This document shows positions 42,117-53,760 of a stretch of DNA of 64,000 nt, piece after piece. The position numbers and the translations under genes are program-made. The DNA comes from Symbiodinium kawagutii. Its lineage: Eukaryota > Sar > Dinophyceae > Suessiales > Symbiodiniaceae. The stretch covers positions 4,481 through 68,480 of the forward strand of contig VSDK01015851.1 of the NCBI GenBank assembly GCA_009767595.1. Direction: 5' to 3'. A model generated the notes under the pieces. It did not search any database. It saw only the letters and a list, made by a program, of their open reading frames with translations, and had not been told where the DNA came from. Numbering within the stretch: position 1 is the stretch's first letter; each line of letters starts with the position of its first letter.

Positions 42117-44946
42117 AAAAGTCAGTTAGTGGAATATAGTTTGAAATTGTCAGTTGAGTGATCAATTCTCAAATTATGATGACTTTAACAAATTGAGGCT
42201 TCCGAGCAGGAACAATAATCGCTCACTGACAATCGTAAGGGGATTGAGTATGGTTTGCCACCCTTACGCAACTTGGAACCAACAGCCTTCCCGACACTTT
42301 CAACATACGTGTGTATGCAGGCGTTGTTTTTTTGACGCGTCAATGTTGAATCTCTTCTCTTTGTGGGTTTTTCAGTTCTTGCTGAGGTGATTTCGTTTTC
42401 TGCTCCTTTGCTGAAATTATGAAGTGCCCGAAAAGCAGCTGCTAATTGGAAAAAAGACGACTGGCAGAATTGACTTCTGGAACTGCTGGAAAGCATTGAA
42501 GTTGAGGTGGACTCAACTCAATACATCTTCTTTAAGTCGGCAGCTTGGAGCTGCAATTCCATCAGACTCTTTTCGGCAACTCAAGTAGCCCCTAAAGCGA
42601 CCATCTTTTGAATGACGCGGGATCTGTGAACGCATGATCTATGAACCTATGGCTCACAAATCCCCATAGTTGTAATAGGCTTTACGAACCATTTGCGGAC
42701 TTTAGTTAGGTTGGTTGTTGAGCAGCAGCAGTCAAGATGCACCAAGGAATTTACGTGCGACTCAGAAGTCACTTGGCTCCGTTTCCACCTCTTCACGGAA
42801 AAGCCTCTGTGGTGCTTGTATTATCTTGTATTGAGATTCTGGTGCCAGCTGCAGTGCAAACTCTGGAATGTCTCGAGGCAAGATGCATCCTACTTCACCT
42901 AGCAGCCTGGCCTTGAATTATTCGGTGCACTTTGGGATCTCAGTGACTTGAGTAGACCTGTTGCATGTGGTGCCTTGTTTTGGCAAGTAGTGTCAGTAGT
43001 GGTTTGATCGTTGCAGCGTATCAGTTCCGCAGTGTCGTCAAGCACTTGCTCTGCCGTTTGCGTTCCAACTTTGGATGGGAAGGAGACACGAGCATCCTAT
43101 GGCTCTGCCAGCAAAACCGAGTAAATTTGCATGTTTCTCCCACGGTTATGTTTTTGATGTGCTGCTGGCTGCGGACTCATGAAACCTTGACATCAACTCG
43201 CCCCAACTTCGAGTACGGTTTTGCGGCTTACCGATGACTAGAGAGGGAGCTTGTCACTGGCACATCTGTATCTTCATATCGCGTGTGTTCTCCCAATGTA
43301 AGAGGTAGTCACGTATTCGTTTGCACGTCTCAACTCTTCCCCGCGACCACGTGGCCGTGATCAGGAAGATACATCAGCCCAGCACTTTTGTGTCTCTTTG
43401 TGGTCGTGGGACCTGCTGCCTCAGTGTCAGCACCGATGCTTGCAGAAATGATGCTGTTCACAAATGCGTGCAATCACAAGTTGGTACACAAACATATGTG
43501 CAATCAACTGCCAGTAACAAAAACTCAGAAGTCATACCTTTTTCAGACTGGGCGCGAGAAGTCACCATCGTGGCCTTCACAATTTCTCATGAGTCGACAG
43601 TCGACTGTGGGTCATCCTGGCAGTGACCCTGAGCTGAAGACATGCAGCTTCTCAGGAACAGAGAACCACTTCCGTCCCGACCTTAGAGTTGCCTTAAGCA
43701 CCAGCCTGCCCTGCTGTGGAGCCAATGTCCTCCAAGGCATGCGACCAGTGAAGTCGGTGCAAAGGCTCGGATCCACCGTTCCCAGCCCTTCTGGTCACTT
43801 TTGGGTTGGCAGCGTTTGAGAACCAGTCCTAAAGTCCTATGAAGTTCTATGTTCAAATATCATTTCTTATTCAAACATATTCAAATATCATTTCTCATCC
43901 AACATTTTCTAGTTCTATTATCCAGCATTGTTATGCAATTGCTGTGCCCCATTTGATGTCATGTCCAGTTGGGAGACTGGGCCATGACTCACGACGTTAG
44001 GATCGACCTCGACGAGTTACCGTTTCCAACGTGCTGCCCTCGGCGGTGTGGTGCACATGCTTCGCTGCTTCCCCCTTTGATGTTGCCAGTTCCACTTCGG
44101 AATAGTGACCCACCGGTTCGTTTGATGATCATTCCCATACTTCATTCCCATTGATGCTCATTCCCTGAATCCCAAGTAAGACTTACTTAGTAAGTTTCCT
44201 TTCCGGTTGTTTCATGAGTCTATGCGAATCTTTGTTTGCGATTCTGATTCGCAACCCTATCCCTCAGGGTCAGCGAGTTGCAGCAGCTGTGGACCTGTCT
44301 GGGCAAGCCCACGAGATCGATGCTGACCGCCACATGACATTACAAAAGGCAGGTCGGGAGAAACTGAAGTGCAGAGATGTTGTATTCACGTGCTGTGCTA
44401 TGCATTCAGGCGATGCTGTGCTGTTCTGCTTTACGTGCTGGGCATTGCTTGAGCGACTGATGAAAGAACGGTTCAGTTGCTGGTCGGCTTCAGGGGGGAA
44501 GATCAGCCACCACAGTTACAGGCGACGAGAATGTGGCCTGGCTTGAGCATGTTGGTGGGTGTGGGGTCTGCTACGGTTTCAAGATCTGCAAGTGCCTACA
44601 ATCTCATCAGCTCGGAGAACTTGACGTGTACCCTAGCGGGTCTTCCATGCATTCCAATTCATTCCTGTAATCTTCGCCTGTCCACCAGCAGAACAAGATG
44701 TTTTGGATTTACAGTAATTCCTCACTTAAATTTTCTTCACTGGATCCATCTCAGTCCCATGAACCAATCTGACCGAAAATGCAGTTGCCATGATGCCATG
44801 ATGGGCATCCCTTGTGTTTTCAATTCTGAGCTATGCCCGTGAAGGGTAGGGTTGGCTTTTTGGGTCAGGTGTCACTGGTATTTGTTGCTTTTCTGTGCCA
44901 AGTTTAAGGCTGCAATTGCCAGCCGTGTCTCAGTTGCTGCTTCCAG
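42117..44946. other. No gene recognised
   Basis: Frames such as 42965-43237, 43388-43819 and 44214-44842 on the plus strand have no domain. This stretch lies upstream of the thrombospondin-module gene and may hold its promoter, start codon and first exons (signal peptide), but none was identified. Confidence 0.4.
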
Positions 44947-45032
44947 GTGGACTGTGTTTGGGACAGCTGGGTCGATTGGAGTGTGTGCCAGTTCTCTTGT
45001 GGCGGAGGAGCGGCTGCGATGGGGATCAGCAG
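44947..45032 (+). CDS. TSP1 gene: module 1, first part
   Basis: Acceptor GCTTCCAG, then VDCVWDSWVDWSVCQFSCGG and AAAMGISR, donor AG|GTCAGT. 86 bases, ends in phase 2. The next exon (45198) supplies the missing base. Confidence 0.75.
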
Positions 45033-48000
45033 GTCAGTCCCAGCCACTGGTTGAGTGATATGAGTTTGGGCAATCAAAGCGGTTCTCATTTTCCATCTGA
45101 GATCCTATCATCTTTTATTTCCACAAGGTTTTTTGGATGTCCAAGAGTCGGTTGTCCTGGCACCAGGTAAGACTGCCTAGAACCCCCTGGCCATCAGAGA
45201 CGTGACAGGAGAGTCAGTGCGCACCCGAAAGGTAAAGACTATGGCCACGGGCGACGGGGTTTCTTGGCGCTGATGAGCAGGTGTACTCCAAGTGGCACTA
45301 GACTGCAACTGTTGCCATCACCAACATGGTTTGTGCTTAGCAGGTGTCACCCCAGATGTCACTCAGATGTCACCCCAGATGTCTCCGGTAGGTTTAAAGT
45401 TCCGAGAGTAAGGCTCACTTGTTGTCCCTGCCACTTTATACAGAACCATTCTGGCTCTGCTGCTAGCGGGGGGTGTACATAAGGTTATAAGCAGTTGATG
45501 GATGCTGCGCGTGATGGCACTCATGCACTCGCTAACCCAAATGGGCTGACATGGGCCGAGCTTTTCAGTGACCACGAGGCTGCCTGCGACAGCAATGACC
45601 GAGAGACGCGGGTTTGCAACAAAGACCCGTGCCCTCTCGATTGTGTCTCTAAGCTGCACCAGCAACAATTGAGACCTTGCAGAGTTCTTCATCAGTTCAG
45701 AAATCCAACACCATTCGTGCATTTGAAAGTGGCTGACCAAACTTGACATCTACCGGCCAGTGTGTGAACATCATTTCCCTGTGGTTCCGGAGCATTTCCT
45801 CCTGTTGCTGCTGTTTCAGCGTGCCCTGCTGAGATGTGGGACGAGTGGTCGCCTTGGGGCGTGTGCTCTGTGACTTGCGGACCTGGCACCAAGGCAGGAC
45901 GCAGAGAAATCTGGGATTTCTGGGAAGCCCCCAAGATCAACAGCTTAGAGCAGTTTAGAGCTGGTAGGAGCTGTTAAGCAAGTCGGAGTTCGGTGGCTCC
46001 CCAAAGTCAACGAGCTGAAAGCAAGTCGGAGTTTGGTGGGGTTTTGGTAGGCTGCCAAGGTAAAATTCAGAATTTCCGAGTTACAATGAGAACATGACTC
46101 GGGGAGTGGCAGAGATCGGATTTGTTCAGTTTTGTCCCGTTGAGTCGTTTGAACTGTCCAGACGAAGACACGGGACAAGAAGCAGTATCAGGAGTATGGA
46201 GGCCAGCTGGGAAGCATCGGAGCCATCCAATCACCAGCAGCACTTGGAGGGGGATTGGACACATTGAAATTGAAAGCAGCAAAGCAGTAGTGATAGGTCC
46301 GATAGGTCAAGCAACAAGCCAACGATACAAAGGTGAAGGGCTGCCGTGTTGTTCGACCAGACCCTGGTACTTAAAGCCGAAGCCATTGAGGTCGCACTTG
46401 TGTGGGCCACTGGTCCCTTTCAACCGACTGCGAGGCGTGTTGCCAGCACTAGGGACCTGTTTGAAACTCCAGCTTGGCGCTGGTCAGCTTGAGAGTGCCG
46501 CAGATTCGTGCCGGTAGAGATCCCACTTGTCGGCATGATATCGCCATGGGAAGATGACGGAAAAGTAGAAGGATTACTGCTAAATCGGTTTACAAACACA
46601 CGGACACAAATGCCTACGTTTGCATCCGTACAAGCTGCAAGCTTATATAGCTGTATATTTTAACGTTAAATATTGTAGATATTAAATAATACAAATACTT
46701 ATACAGATGTGCACATATATATATATATATTGTTTTTGATCTATAGATCTATGTACCTATGTTTGTATCTACAGTATATCTTTATGTTTCTATATGTGCA
46801 TTTACATGATTATATATATATATATATATATAAATAGTTTTTTCAAAGAAAATATTATACCTTTATACATGTGCATCATCACGCAAGTGGCATTGCTGCA
46901 GGAGAGAATCTGCGCTGTGGATTGTAAATGGGGCGACTGGCAAGACTGGGAAGGCCCGGGTGGCAATGGGAACCCGCCCATGGCTGTGGGCCAAGGGCCG
47001 CCCATACAGAGCTTGGGCTTGGCGAATGGTCTGTGCCGGAGAGCCCCCCTACTTGATCCCACCTGGGGAGTGGCTAGGATCAAAGTTGAAGTAGCCAACA
47101 TTTATCAGATGTTATCAGTCCTGAAGTAGTGAAGCAGCGGCTTAATCTCCGCCCTTTCCGGTTGTTCAAGATCTGGCAGGTTGAAGATTTGGGAGTTCGT
47201 TTTTACGTCCCCAGCATGGATGCCACCATGTTGTAGATTGCTACCCTGGCAGGCTGTTCGAAGTCCTGTGGCACTGGTGCTCAGTCGAGGTACGCTTCCA
47301 CAGGGACGGAGTCAAACGGAGGGTTGGAATGCTCTTAAGGCACCAGAAGTTTTGGTCAACCTGGTTCCACCATCATTTAGCAACAGCTGACACCAATTTG
47401 TGGCACAGAGACAGGCTTCCGGACAGCTGGACAATACTGGACCCTTGCCTCGCAGGTACCGCATAAAGGCGCAAGTGAAAAATGCCTTCGGGAAGGAATG
47501 CAGGGGACACTCAGAGTGGACCAAGTGATCCTGATCAAAAGGTAGAATCTCATCGCCTTTCTGTCTCTTTCTGAATGCCGGGGACACTCAGAGTGGACCA
47601 AGTGATCCTGATCAAAAGGTAGAATCTCATCGCCTTTCTGTCTCTTTCTGCTGTTGGCATGTCATCATGATTCCAAGGTGTTGGCGAAAATTTTCAAACG
47701 GAGAAGTGTGGAATGAATGCGTGCCCAGTGGACTGCGTTATGGGCGACTGGGGCGCTTGGGAACCCTGCGGTGTGACCTGCGGCACCGGTGCGACAAAGC
47801 GATCTCGAACGGTTCTGACGCATCCCAGCTATGGTGGTGAGATGTGCGGCCCGAGTGAGGAGGACAAGACCTGTTACAACGGCCTGTGTCCTGTCCATTG
47901 TGACACTTAGACTTTGAGAACTTTCAATTTAAACTTTTTCACAGGTTGATTTCTTTCTATAGAAGAAGTATGGACTTTCTACAAGAGGTTGATTGCTTTT

Positions 48001-51000
48001 TGATATGGGCAACCTGTCTTCAATGTATTTAACTTGGAGTGAAAACACGTCAATGAGCATGGAGCTCCGGTTGGATAGGATTCGGCTTCCGTGGTGCCTA
48101 GGAAGTGTCGGACTGGTCTCAGTGGAGCGACTGCAGCCTCACATGTACGTCTGAGAGCGCCGTGGGAGTCTCCAAACAAACCCGAAAGATCGTCCAGAAC
48201 AACAACGCCTTGGGCGATGCTTGCGATGGTGACCTGGAGCAGACGATTGGATGCAGCAGGACAGCCGCTTGAGCCTTTCAGCTACTTTCAAAGAAGACAT
48301 GAGATTTTATGAGCTGAAACCATGAACTTGAATGGTGTTTGGATTCAGCGTTGCGGGAATCTGGCTTACTTTTATTTTTTCTTCAACTTTACTTCTGAGA
48401 GCTTGGAAGCCGGTTCTCCTAAAAGATCTATGGGAGTGGGACCCCGGGACATTTCCAAACTGCAGTGCATTAGACCAGTTGCAGAATAACTGTTTGAGGA
48501 TGTGCTGTGGCAGGGTGTCCAGGAGGGTTTTGTTACTCACACGTCTGCTACAAACGCAAACCAAAAGAAAAAAGAGAAGGCAAAAGCAGGAAGCGAATGA
48601 GGGATCAAAGTGAATGCAGGAAGTCAAACCTACCCTGGTAGGGGGAGAAATGAAGCGACCGCATGCCCGGTGCCAATATAGTATAGAGTATCAACAACTT
48701 ATTGAGGCACTTGGAGAGACTTCGATACTGCCTGGGGTCATTCAGAGGTTTGGACGGTTTCTGTGGTTGGTTTTTCCGTGTGGACCTTGTGAGGGTTTCA
48801 GGGTTTCACATGTTTGTTCACAATGCTGCGGGTTTCAGCTTGCCCTGCAAACGCAGTGCTCCAACTTGCTCCAGTCCTCCCAGAAGCTGGTTCCAAAAAT
48901 CGTTGTTTTGAGGGCACACAGTGCCATATGATGGCTATCCAAAGGGTCCTAGCAAAAGTTGTCATGCTTCCCCAAGTGGCCTACATGTTGCGAAATATTT
49001 GTAGACATGGATTCGCGAAAGATTTGCGAACATGGTCGTTTTGGTACAAAGGAGTTGGACCACAGGGCCACAATCATATAACCAAGAGTACTGGGAAAAA
49101 GAGCGCCACGTGATCAACAATAACACCTTCGTTGCAAACATTTGGATGCAGGATGCAGTGCCCTGTTGACTGCAAGCTTTCCGAGTGGACCCAATGGTCT
49201 GCATGCAGTACATCTTGTGGACCAGGCGTTTCCGAACGTGTTCGGGAAGTGTCGGCCCATGCCCAGTATGGAGGAAGAGATTGTGAAGAGGAGTCATACC
49301 AGAAGAGGTATTGCACCACAGATATTTGCCCAGTCGATTGCGAATGGGCCGAATGGCAGGATTGGCGTGGCTGCTCCAGCACATGTGCCAATGGAACCAG
49401 CTATCGCCTGCGGTTGGTGAAGACGCCAATGTTACATGGTGGAAGGGAGTGTGCCGGAGGAGGTCAGCAAGATCGAGTTTGTAATGCTGCCTTTTGCCCC
49501 ATCCACTGTGAGTGGGATGACTGGGCTCAATGGAGTCAGTGCAGCACCACTTGTGGCGATGGTGCGCAGACACGTGACCGGGAAATCAAGGTCCATCCAT
49601 TGTATGGGGGCAATGCCTGCAATGGCAGCAGCACTGACACCAAAACTTGTGATCAAGAAGGTTGCCCAGTTCAATGCCAGTGGTCAGATTGGTCAGCTTA
49701 TGACAGCTGCACCTCATCCTGTGGCTCAGGGCTGCACTCAAGAACCAGACAGAAGTCAGTTTTGGCTCAAAATGGAGGTGCCGACTGCACCGGTGATGAC
49801 AAGGAAACCGAAGCATGTCCGGACCTACCACCGTGCCCCATAGATTGTGAGTGGGATGACTGGTCCAGTTGGGAAGGATGCTCCACTACCTGTGGCAAGG
49901 GCAGTATGAAGCGTAGCCGAATCCGAAAAGTCTACGAGAAAGACGGTGGGCACACCTGCTACGGATATGAGGATGATGAGAAGGCATTCCGGTGGGTTGG
50001 TTCCCATGGGTTCCCCGATCTCCAACATTTTCAATGAAAAGTGGGGTCAACTTGTGATGCTTTGAAAATTTCAATAGCTCATCCTACCCGACATTGAAAT
50101 ATTGAAATATGTTTGACGCATGTCCCGAAATTTGATCCACGACCAGGTCTGCGAGTCCGATCCATGTCCCGTGGACTGTTTGCTGGGCAACTGGACCAAG
50201 TGGTCCGAGTGCTCCTCTTCCTGTGGTGGGGGGCAAGAGCTGCGAACGCGGCAAATCCTTGTGGTCGCTGCTCATGGAGGTGTCCCTTGCAACACCAGTG
50301 ACCTGCTGCAGACAGAGGCATGCGAGGAGGCACCTTGCCCCATCCACTGCGAATGGGCGCATTGGAGTGAGTGGAGCGTATGCACCAAGGAATGCGAAGG
50401 AGGTGTCACTTATCGTCACCGGGCTGAAAATGTTGTTGCCGAATATGGAGGCAAACAGTGCGAGGGTTCAGCTGACGAGGACGCTCAGCGCTGTTGGGGC
50501 TAGCTAGGGGTTGGTGCTGGCAGGTTTAGCGCTAAAATCTCCTTCAACATTTTTGTGTTCACGTGTGCAACCATTACATGCCATCAGCAGCCATGATGAT
50601 ATAACCATTGCTAGTGTAGTCTTTGTCAAGGGGGTTGTAGCAGACCCGAGCATGGTGAACCATGTTTAGGTGGGTGGTGGTTGGGAGAGGTGAGCTGAGC
50701 CAGGGGTATCCAAGCGGCAGTTAACCCCCACTGCGAATCACGAGTCAACCACTGAACTCCCCAGGAGATGATGTGCAATGCCCATGGCTGCCCGGTGGAT
50801 TGCAAGCTGGGCGAATGGTCTGAGTGGAGCGAGTGCTCTAAGAGCTGCGATACGGGAAACAGGCGCATGGAGCAAACATCACCATTTTGATCATGGTTCA
50901 AATTAGGGGAAAACAACCAACAATGATGGTTAAAAATCATTCATGAAGATGACAAAGAATGGAAAAGTGATTAAAGTTGAAGCTGCCGAAACAGCCACTA

Positions 51001-52540
51001 GCATCAGCACTATTGCAAACTAACGTGATCTCTTGGAGACATTTGCTACTTGGATGTGCGGCTTGGAGTACGGCTAGATGAGTGACCTAACGCCTATAAT
51101 CGTGGTGAATGTAACCATTCATCATTCTAGATCCGAGCCTTTGGCCTTTCACAATTCAGCTTTGGAGAGGGGGTAGGAAGATCATTTTCGTTGCGCTAGG
51201 ACCGCGGGCCGTGTGCTGATCACAGCTCCGCAGTGGGGCGGGCAGCCATGTGATGGAGGCATCTACAAGAGCGAATATTGCAATGAACAGCCCCTTGTCA
51301 TCACGATCACTGGGGATCACTTGTGCAGGTTGATCCAGTCGAGTGTGAGTTGTGATATTTTCATTATATTTTTTTTCGTTTGAATAGGACGCTTGTTCCA
51401 TCTTGTGCTCATAAGTTTATTGAAACACCTGCTGTACAGCTTCTCTCAGTCGTTGCTGGTTGTGGCACCTGTGCTCCTCCGAGGCCTTGCCCAGAGGATT
51501 GCGCATGGGGCGATTGGTCTCACTACTCGATTTGTTCCAAAACCTGTGGAGGTGGAGAGATGATCCGCAGCCGGCCACGCATTGGTCAAATGTATGGCGG
51601 TCTCCCCTGCAGTGGAAATGACACGGACTCCACCCCTTGCAACACGGTGGGGTGTCCTCAAGATTGTGAATGGGGTCAGTGGTCTCAGTGGACAGGCTGC
51701 TCCAAAGAGTGCGGAGGTGGCTCCATTAAGAGGACGAGAGAAGTGGTGGTGGAGAAGGACTTCGGAGGAGATCCGTGTTTCGGGTCCAACATGCAAGAGG
51801 CAGGTTGCAATTTCGATGTTTGCACCATCAATTGCGAGTGGAATGACTGGGGTTTATGGAGCCCATGCAGCAAGAGTTGCAATGGCGGACTTCGAAGCAA
51901 GAGCCGCAGCAAGAAATCCGAAGCCTCCAATGGTGGACTCCCGTGCTTGGGAAATGCCACTGATTCGGAGAAGTGCAATACAGAGCCTTGTCCTGTCGAC
52001 TGCACTTTCGAATTGTGGGACAGCTGGGGTGATTGCTCCACCTCATGTGGCATGGGAACCCGTTTCCGCACCCGGGTGAAGAAGGAGGAGTTGTATGGAG
52101 GAGAGGGCGCAATCAGTGAAAAGATTTCATGGCTGACGCGGACCAACATATCAAAAATTATGAAATAGCATATTATGCTGGGTCTCAAAAACAATTTTAT
52201 TTACTTTTTATTTCTTATTTATGTATTAGTATTTATATGATATATGTATTTATTATTTTATTGATTTGTTTGTTTATTATTGTTTTGTAAAAAAATGTGA
52301 ATGAATGAAAACATGTTTTTTTTAAAAACTATATTGACTTAGTGATGGTAGTGACAGCACCTGTGTGAATGGCTTGCTGATTTGCACAGGAGCGCCCTGT
52401 CAAGATGTCATGTGGGAGGTGGGCGAGTGCAGCAACCCAGAGTCGCCCAATTGCCCGAAACCCACCACCAGTACGACCACATCCGTCCGAGCCCCAGGGC
52501 TGACGATCCAAGAAAATCGACGCAAAGAACACTTCCCAAG
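44947..52540 (+). CDS. Multi-exon gene, about 17 thrombospondin type-1 modules
   Basis: At least a dozen plus-strand exons encode thrombospondin type-1 repeats of one sub-type: CPxDCxWxxWxxWxxCSxxCGxG, then basic RxR, then YGGxxC, six Cys per 55-57 residues, each running into the next through CP-D/H-C. I count about 17 modules, two of them only partly found. WxxW motifs are sites for C-mannosylation and CSxxCG for O-fucosylation in this family, so the protein is secreted or on the cell surface. The mature role is probably adhesion, but that is inference. Neither the start with a signal peptide nor a transmembrane end was seen. Exon joins through GT-AG, GC-AG and GA-AG introns keep phase and Cys spacing (see exons). 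No frame break within found modules suggests a live gene. Confidence 0.85.
45198..45231 (+). CDS. TSP1 gene: module 1, small middle exon
   Basis: Acceptor GGCCATCAG, 34 bases encoding (R)DVTGESVRTRK, donor AAG|GTAAAG. Phase fits the preceding exon and gives the basic strand (RTRK) of the module. Confidence 0.6.
45495..45650 (+). CDS. TSP1 gene: module 1, last part
   Basis: After TTATAAGCAG the frame reads MDAARDGTHALANPNG and ACDSNDRETRVCNKDPCPLD, the end of a module. The 3' boundary is unclear: CGTGCCCT occurs both here (about 45630) and just after the next acceptor (45820), so the exon may end before its own CP-L-D-C. Confidence 0.6.
45820..45905 (+). CDS. TSP1 gene: module 2, first part
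   Basis: Acceptor GCTGTTTCAG followed by CPAEMWDEWSPWGVCSVTCG and PGTKAGRREI. The YGGxxC half of this module was not found in the next kilobase. Confidence 0.65.
46902..47289 (+). CDS. TSP1 gene: module 3, two exons
   Basis: Exon 46902-46953 (acceptor TTGCTGCAG) encodes ERICAVDCKWGDWQDWE plus one base. A GC-AG intron (46954 GCCCGG to CTGGCAG 47252) leads to 47253-47289, which completes Gly and reads CSKSCGTGAQSR up to AG|GTACGC. The join gives the expected DWQDWEGCSKSCGTG. The remainder of the module is uncertain; 47400-47450 contains a TSP1-like CGTETGFRTAGQYW before CAG|GTACCG. Confidence 0.65.
47497..47650 (+). repeat. 77-bp tandem duplication in an intron
   Basis: AATGCAGGGGACACTCAGAG at 47497 recurs as AATGCCGGGGACACTCAGAG at 47574; the 77-base copies otherwise look identical. 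Confidence 0.95.
47707..47901 (+). CDS. TSP1 gene: module 4
   Basis: A complete module: MNACPVDCVMGDWGAWEPCG, VTCGTGATKRSRTV, PSYGGEMCGPSEEDKTC, YNGLCPVHC. The exon ends at TGT 47901 and the intron begins GACACT, a GA donor. The exact 5' edge (after AAG at about 47706) is uncertain. Confidence 0.8.
48102..48259 (+). CDS. TSP1 gene: module 5
   Basis: Acceptor GTGCCTAG, then EVSDWSQWSDCSLTCTSESA, QTRKIVQNNNALGDACDGDL, EQTIGCS. Joined to the previous exon it gives CPVHCEVSDWSQWSDC with normal spacing. It ends in phase 2 at 48259 before GACAGC (GA donor), and the next exon (49152) restores Arg and reads on into MQCPVDC. It lacks the usual YGG. Confidence 0.75.
49152..49983 (+). CDS. TSP1 gene: modules 6-10, largest exon
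   Basis: One 832-base exon with five modules in a row, beginning CPVDCKLSEWTQWSACSTSC, CPVDCEWAEWQDWRGCSSTC, CPIHCEWDDWAQWSQCSTTC, CPVQCQWSDWSAYDSCTSSC and CPIDCEWDDWSSWEGCSTTC. It follows the acceptor TTTGGATGCAG. It ends GAGAAG at 49983 in phase 0 before GCATTC, a GC donor. All 30 module cysteines expected are present by eye except where modules meet the exon edge. Confidence 0.9.
50147..50479 (+). CDS. TSP1 gene: modules 11-12
   Basis: Acceptor CCACGACCAG, phase 0: VCESDPCPVDCLLGNWTKWS, AHGGVPCNTSDL, CPIHCEWAHWSEWSVCTKEC, EYGGKQCEGSADE. Ending at GAG 50479 with the intron starting GACGCT (GA donor) gives, with the next exon, SADEEMMCNAHGCP. This reproduces the seven-residue step to Cys seen in other modules, whereas reading on to the in-frame stop would not. 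Confidence 0.85.
50765..50862 (+). CDS. TSP1 gene: module 13, first half
   Basis: Acceptor CTCCCCAG, phase 0: EMMCNAHGCPVDCKLGEWSE, WSECSKSCDTGN, ending in AG before GCGCAT (GC donor), phase 2. Without splicing the frame stops at 50888. Confidence 0.8.
51200..51289 (+). CDS. TSP1 gene: module 13, second half
   Basis: Acceptor TTGCGCTAG, one base to finish Arg, then TAGRVLITAPQWGGQPCDGG, IYKSEYCNE. Across the join the distance from the CSKSC cysteine to the QPC cysteine equals that in module 6 (23 residues). It ends with two bases of Gln before GCCCCT (GC donor). Confidence 0.75.
51484..52105 (+). CDS. TSP1 gene: modules 14-17
   Basis: Acceptor CTCCTCCGAG, one base to finish Gln, then PCPEDCAWGDWSHYSICSKT. 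Four modules follow, starting CPEDCAWGDW, CPQDCEWGQW, CTINCEWNDW (first Pro replaced) and CPVDCTFELW. The last is cut at LYGGE near 52105; the frame then runs into unrelated sequence and a stop at 52168. The donor is not certain. Confidence 0.85.
52336..52540 (+). CDS. TSP1 gene: C-terminal Cys-rich exon
   Basis: After TTGACTTAG the frame reads DGSDSTCVNGLLICTGAPCQ, DVMWEVGECSNPESPNCPKP and a Thr/Ser-rich stretch (TTSTTTSVRAPG), possibly a glycosylated linker. It probably closes the last TSP1 module, but the exon edges are guesses. Confidence 0.55.
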
Positions 52541-53089
52541 AAGATACAGTTTCCATCAATTTCCCAAGAGGCTGTAGAAAGTTGTAGACCTATGAGATGA
52601 AAATCAGCCCCTTTCCTTCATACACTCCATCCTGGCTGCTTGGGAACATTCCAAGTCGTTGGACTTTCTTTTCACAATCATTTCCCCCGAGCTCCGGCCT
52701 TCAGTTGGCGGTGCTTCGACTACCAGAGGGTCAATTGGCTTGGAGTCACCTACACAATGTGTGGGAGCCACAGGCAGCCGGAGTTGGGAGGTGGTGGTGA
52801 TTTCTTCGGTGGCTCCCAAGGCTCAAAATTCGGAAGCAAAGCTTCCCTTGAGTAGGTAGCTGAATGATGCTGAATGCATGTGTCGGTGTCACACGCATGG
52901 ACTGAAACGTCGTTCCGAGAATGAGTAGCGAGTAGCAGTTGGTTCAGATGATGAAGGAAGCTCCTTGATGTGGCGATGCCAGGCCAGCCGTGGTCCTTTG
53001 GATGTGCCTTCCCATGAGGTGCTGACAAAGACTTTCACCGATAGTCGCTTGGATGCAAGAAACAGATGGAAACGGAGGTCATGGGTCAA

Positions 53090-53760
53090 CAAGATCTCAG
53101 CCAAATGTTTCCATCGGAATGGGGCCACGAGGCAAAGATCCCAGCTACAAGGGCAAGCCCTACAAGCCCTGCAAAACCGGTGAGCTGAACAAAACCCTCG
53201 AAGAGTTTGAGCGTATCAAGAAACAGGGTTCCGTGCGGGGTCTCAGCTGTGGTGAATCAGAATTCAGAATGGCCATACCCTGACAGCATGTTACTGACAC
53301 AAAACGTGGAACTTGAAAGATGTTTGGCTGGCGAGTTCGTGGGGAGAAGAATGGAAGTGCCGAGGACTTGAACGCGTCGGAAGCAGACGCTGTGAAGGTC
53401 ATCGACGAAATCATTGGCAACATGTCGGGAGAGCCTTGGAGATAGAGAAGAGTTGGGGTATGAATCTGCAGCAGATGCAGCCACTGCGACATGTCACATG
53501 TGCAAGAATTTTCAAACTATTGCCTTGGAACCCTGGACACTGAGGGCCAACCGAATGCGAACAAGATTGGCTTAGATGCAGCACAACAAGCCCCGTACTC
53601 AGATAAGTGGCCGGATGATGTAGTGGGCTCTAGTGGAGCGGTGCATGCTGCGTGGGGCCAGCCCAGCACCAGGCGGTCATGGACAAGCCTTTTGACTTGA
53701 ACAACCTTACGGTGGTTGCAAAGAGCGAACCTGACACGGACTCATCGTCCCTCGGATCTT
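53090..53760 (+). CDS. Exon-like segments, unknown family
   Basis: Three coding-looking stretches. 53098-53275 contains KGKPYKPCKTGELNKTLEEF and ERIKKQGSVRGLSCG. 53322-53447 has FGWRVRGEKNG and AEDLNASEADAVKVIDEIIG. 53678-53760 reads VMDKPFDLNNLTVVAKSEPD and TDSSSLGS before a TGA. They are on the strand of the TSP1 gene and could be its 3' exons or a separate gene. No domain recognised; boundaries not determined. Confidence 0.35.

Noticed and set aside
45960..46250. Missing half of TSP1 module 2 (an EYGGQLGS reading near 46195)
   Set aside because: No cysteine at the required place and no convincing splice sites.
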